Assembly (NCBI GenBank): GCA_947305005.1
Contig: CAMZCM010000005.1
Location: 62,001-126,000, forward strand
Direction of reading: 5' to 3'
Source of the DNA: an uncultured Prevotellaceae bacterium
GTDB lineage: Bacteria; Bacteroidota; Bacteroidia; Bacteroidales; Bacteroidaceae
DNA length: 64,000 nt
Position 1 is the stretch's first letter; every line of letters begins with the position of its first letter. The position numbers and the translations under genes were made by a program. Of this stretch, positions 62,571-64,000 are shown piece by piece. The notes beneath the pieces are model-generated. The model had not been told where the DNA came from. It worked only from the letters and a program-made list of their open reading frames with translations, and searched no databases.

Positions 62571-63620
62571 TTATCTGCGCTGGCGTCTGGCGGATACGCG
62601 TGAGCCTGACGAACTTACCTTAGGCTTTTTGGAGGCGGCTGCCGCTGAAGCCTCGCTACGGCGTGATGTAGTCATCTCCTTTTTGGCCTTAGATTTTGAC
62701 TTGCTCGTATTGTTCAGGGCTGCGATGCTGTCCAGGCTGTCCTTCTGTTCTGGCTTATGCCAGATATGTTCTTCAAAGTCTTTCAATTGCTGCTCTATGC
62801 GTTCCTGTTCCTTTGTGAGAGTGCTGTCATTCTTCAGGATACGGCCTTGCAGATTATTGGTTTTGTAGATTTTACCGTTATAACGATTCATCGTAAAGTA
62901 ATCGTCAACGGACATATTCGTGACATTATTCAGGTTAGATGCCATGACGGGCATACGTGAAAGGTAAGCAGCTACGTCATCGTATTTCACCCAGAAGAGA
63001 GGCTTAGGTGTGGCAGAGCCTGCCTCGCTGTCAATTGTCTCAAACTCATCACCTTCCATCAATACAGGGCAGAGTGCAGTGACGCGTGCCTTATAAGTGG
63101 CAGAACGCTGGTCAAAGTAGCTGCTTTCCTTCATCAGGAAACGAGTGACCTGGGCTGAAGGGATGTCAGATTCAGGAACCGTAATCTTTCCGTCCGTTTC
63201 CTCGTAGTAGATACGGAATTTGTCAAGAAGCTCTTTCACGTTTGCTTTGTCTTTCTCTTCAAAAGACTCGTCTCCGCTAATCTTATATTCATACACATCG
63301 ATGCGTCCCGACACAAAAAGACGGAAAAGAAAAGTAAATAGATTCTGTTCCTTTCCATGAGGTTCCACAGGGTAGTAGAGAGGCGCATTAACGTCTTTCA
63401 GCAAGTCCAACTGACGATAGACATCGCGACGCCATACAACATCCTCGGGCATCTTGTCGGATGTGGGGAACATCAGGGTAGCACGGTCACTTGCGGGTTT
63501 GGGCGCTGCTTCTTTCTTTTGAGAAGCAGTATTCGCTGAGACCGTACGACTCTTTCGAGGTTGTGCGTAGCTGAAGATGCTAATATTGATCAATATAAGA
63601 ATGAAAAGTATTCGTTGCAT
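62571..63620 (-). CDS. gldN: Type IX secretion/gliding protein GldN (PorN)
   Basis: 349 residues. Signal peptide ends NISIFSYA with Gln at +1, so the protein is periplasmic. PEDVVWRRDVYRQLDLLKDV, NAPLYYPVEPHGKEQNLFTF and FLMKESSYFDQRSATYKARV are characteristic of GldN/PorN. The C-terminal 60 residues are a basic Ser/Lys/Arg-rich low-complexity tail. In Porphyromonas, PorN pairs with the lipoprotein PorK to form large rings under the outer membrane and contacts PorM of the motor. It follows gldM with a 58-base gap, the usual K-L-M-N order. GldK and GldL should lie beyond the right edge. Confidence 0.93.
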   Translation of the reverse strand: MQRILFILILINISIFSYAQPRKSRTVSANTASQKKEAAPKPASDRATLMFPTSDKMPEDVVWRRDVYRQLDLLKDVNAPLYYPVEPHGKEQNLFTFLFRLFVSGRIDVYEYKISGDESFEEKDKANVKELLDKFRIYYEETDGKITVPESDIPSAQVTRFLMKESSYFDQRSATYKARVTALCPVLMEGDEFETIDSEAGSATPKPLFWVKYDDVAAYLSRMPVMASNLNNVTNMSVDDYFTMNRYNGKIYKTNNLQGRILKNDSTLTKEQERIEQQLKDFEEHIWHKPEQKDSLDSIAALNNTSKSKSKAKKEMTTSRRSEASAAAASKKPKVSSSGSRVSARRQRR

Positions 63621-63678
63621 AGTGGTTGTTCTATTATAGGTAGATGAATAATTCTTTACTTCTTATAATTCTTGAATC

Positions 63679-64000
63679 TTAGTTAATGGTTACGTCCATA
63701 GCTCCGTCAAGCGTACGTTCTACGCCATCAGGACCGATGGCTTTGATGCGCGTGATGAAGAAGCGTTTGCCACGGCTGAGGCTGCGGAACATATTCTTTT
63801 GGCGCGCCGTAAACTCTGCCGAATTCGAGATTTCAGGAATGGCATTACCCATGTTGTCATAGAATACTGTCTCGAAGCCTGTGACGCGGAACGGGATATT
63901 CAGCAGTCCGTCATCAACGGCAGCACCAAGCATATCGGTACCCATGAGGATTTGCTTAGAGAGTTTACCGCCTTTGAAACGGTTTTCGCCACCTTGTCCA
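63679..64000 (-). CDS. gldM: Type IX secretion motor protein GldM (PorM), C-terminal part
   Basis: Open frame from the window edge; about 107 C-terminal residues are visible, beginning GQGGENRFKGGKLSKQILMG and including GLLNIPFRVTGFETVFYDNM, RQKNMFRSLSRGKRFFITRI and AIGPDGVERTLDGAMDVTIN. These are the last periplasmic D4 domain of GldM/PorM, which spans the periplasm from the GldL motor to the GldK-GldN ring. The ATG at 63945 in the ORF track is internal. Immediately upstream of gldN in the standard order. Confidence 0.9.
   Translation of the reverse strand, partial: GQGGENRFKGGKLSKQILMGTDMLGAAVDDGLLNIPFRVTGFETVFYDNMGNAIPEISNSAEFTARQKNMFRSLSRGKRFFITRIKAIGPDGVERTLDGAMDVTIN

Overview
The window looks like a chromosomal segment of a Prevotella-type member of the Bacteroidota. 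The evidence is: promoters of the TAnnTTTG -7 type in front of at least 18 genes; type IX secretion components GldN/PorN and GldM/PorM at the right edge; secreted proteins ending in short T9SS-like sorting tails; TonB receptor plus DUF4249 pairing; a BspA-type leucine-rich-repeat surface protein; polysaccharide hydrolases of families GH2, GH43 and GH125; and a large two-gene 2-oxoacid:ferredoxin oxidoreductase. I see no tRNA, rRNA, insertion sequence, prophage or CRISPR array. Gene density is very high and no gene-free stretch exceeds 300 bases.

Layout. 1-6 kb: the end of a YejM-like sulfatase-fold protein runs tail to tail into a leftward group (GH125 mannosidase, argS, RNase H, LTA-synthase-like protein). 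6-13 kb: aldo/keto reductase, YccF protein, a 1217-residue BspA-like surface protein, a gamma carbonic anhydrase and a SpoU methylase. 13-24 kb: a fused GH43-CBM-esterase, korAB, RNase R, an epimerase with a PAP2 phosphatase, and an orphan anti-sigma-like protein. 24-29 kb: an unrecognised lipoprotein, a TonB-dependent receptor and a DUF4249 lipoprotein. 29-40 kb (leftward): GH2 beta-galactosidase, MscS channel, LolC/E-like permease, RbfA, SufE, an M28 glutaminyl-cyclase-like lipoprotein, a glutamine-amidotransferase/dipeptidase fusion and an Lrp/AsnC regulator. 40-46 kb: three tandem FKBP prolyl isomerases diverge from a sirtuin, nucleoside kinase, Fur-family and TrkH group. 46-57 kb: surface-glycan genes (glycosyltransferases, acyltransferase, LicD, cytidylyltransferase, PP-loop enzyme, flippase, Kdo transferase), a secreted C1 peptidase and gltX. 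57-64 kb: the PgpH-type HD protein, PriA, an outer-membrane barrel and the gldN/gldM end of the T9SS operon.

How it fits together. Most of the identifiable function concerns the envelope: glycan breakdown outside the cell (GH2, GH43-CE1, GH125), export and anchoring (T9SS, flippase), decoration of surface glycans with phospho-alcohols (LicD with a CDP-alcohol cytidylyltransferase), periplasmic folding (FKBPs) and N-terminal pyroglutamate capping (M28 cyclase-like protein, with Gln at +1 of six predicted signal-peptidase I substrates here).

The least explained items are the two arrays of 22-bp hairpin units in convergent intergenic spaces, a perfect 42-bp inverted repeat in the FKBP/sirtuin divergent promoter, GC-rich palindromes carried in frame inside the beta-galactosidase gene, and the lipoprotein-TonB receptor-DUF4249 locus beside an anti-sigma-like gene with no sigma factor. 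Start codons were moved from the ORF track wherever a -7 element or a neighbour's stop showed that the longer version could not be right.
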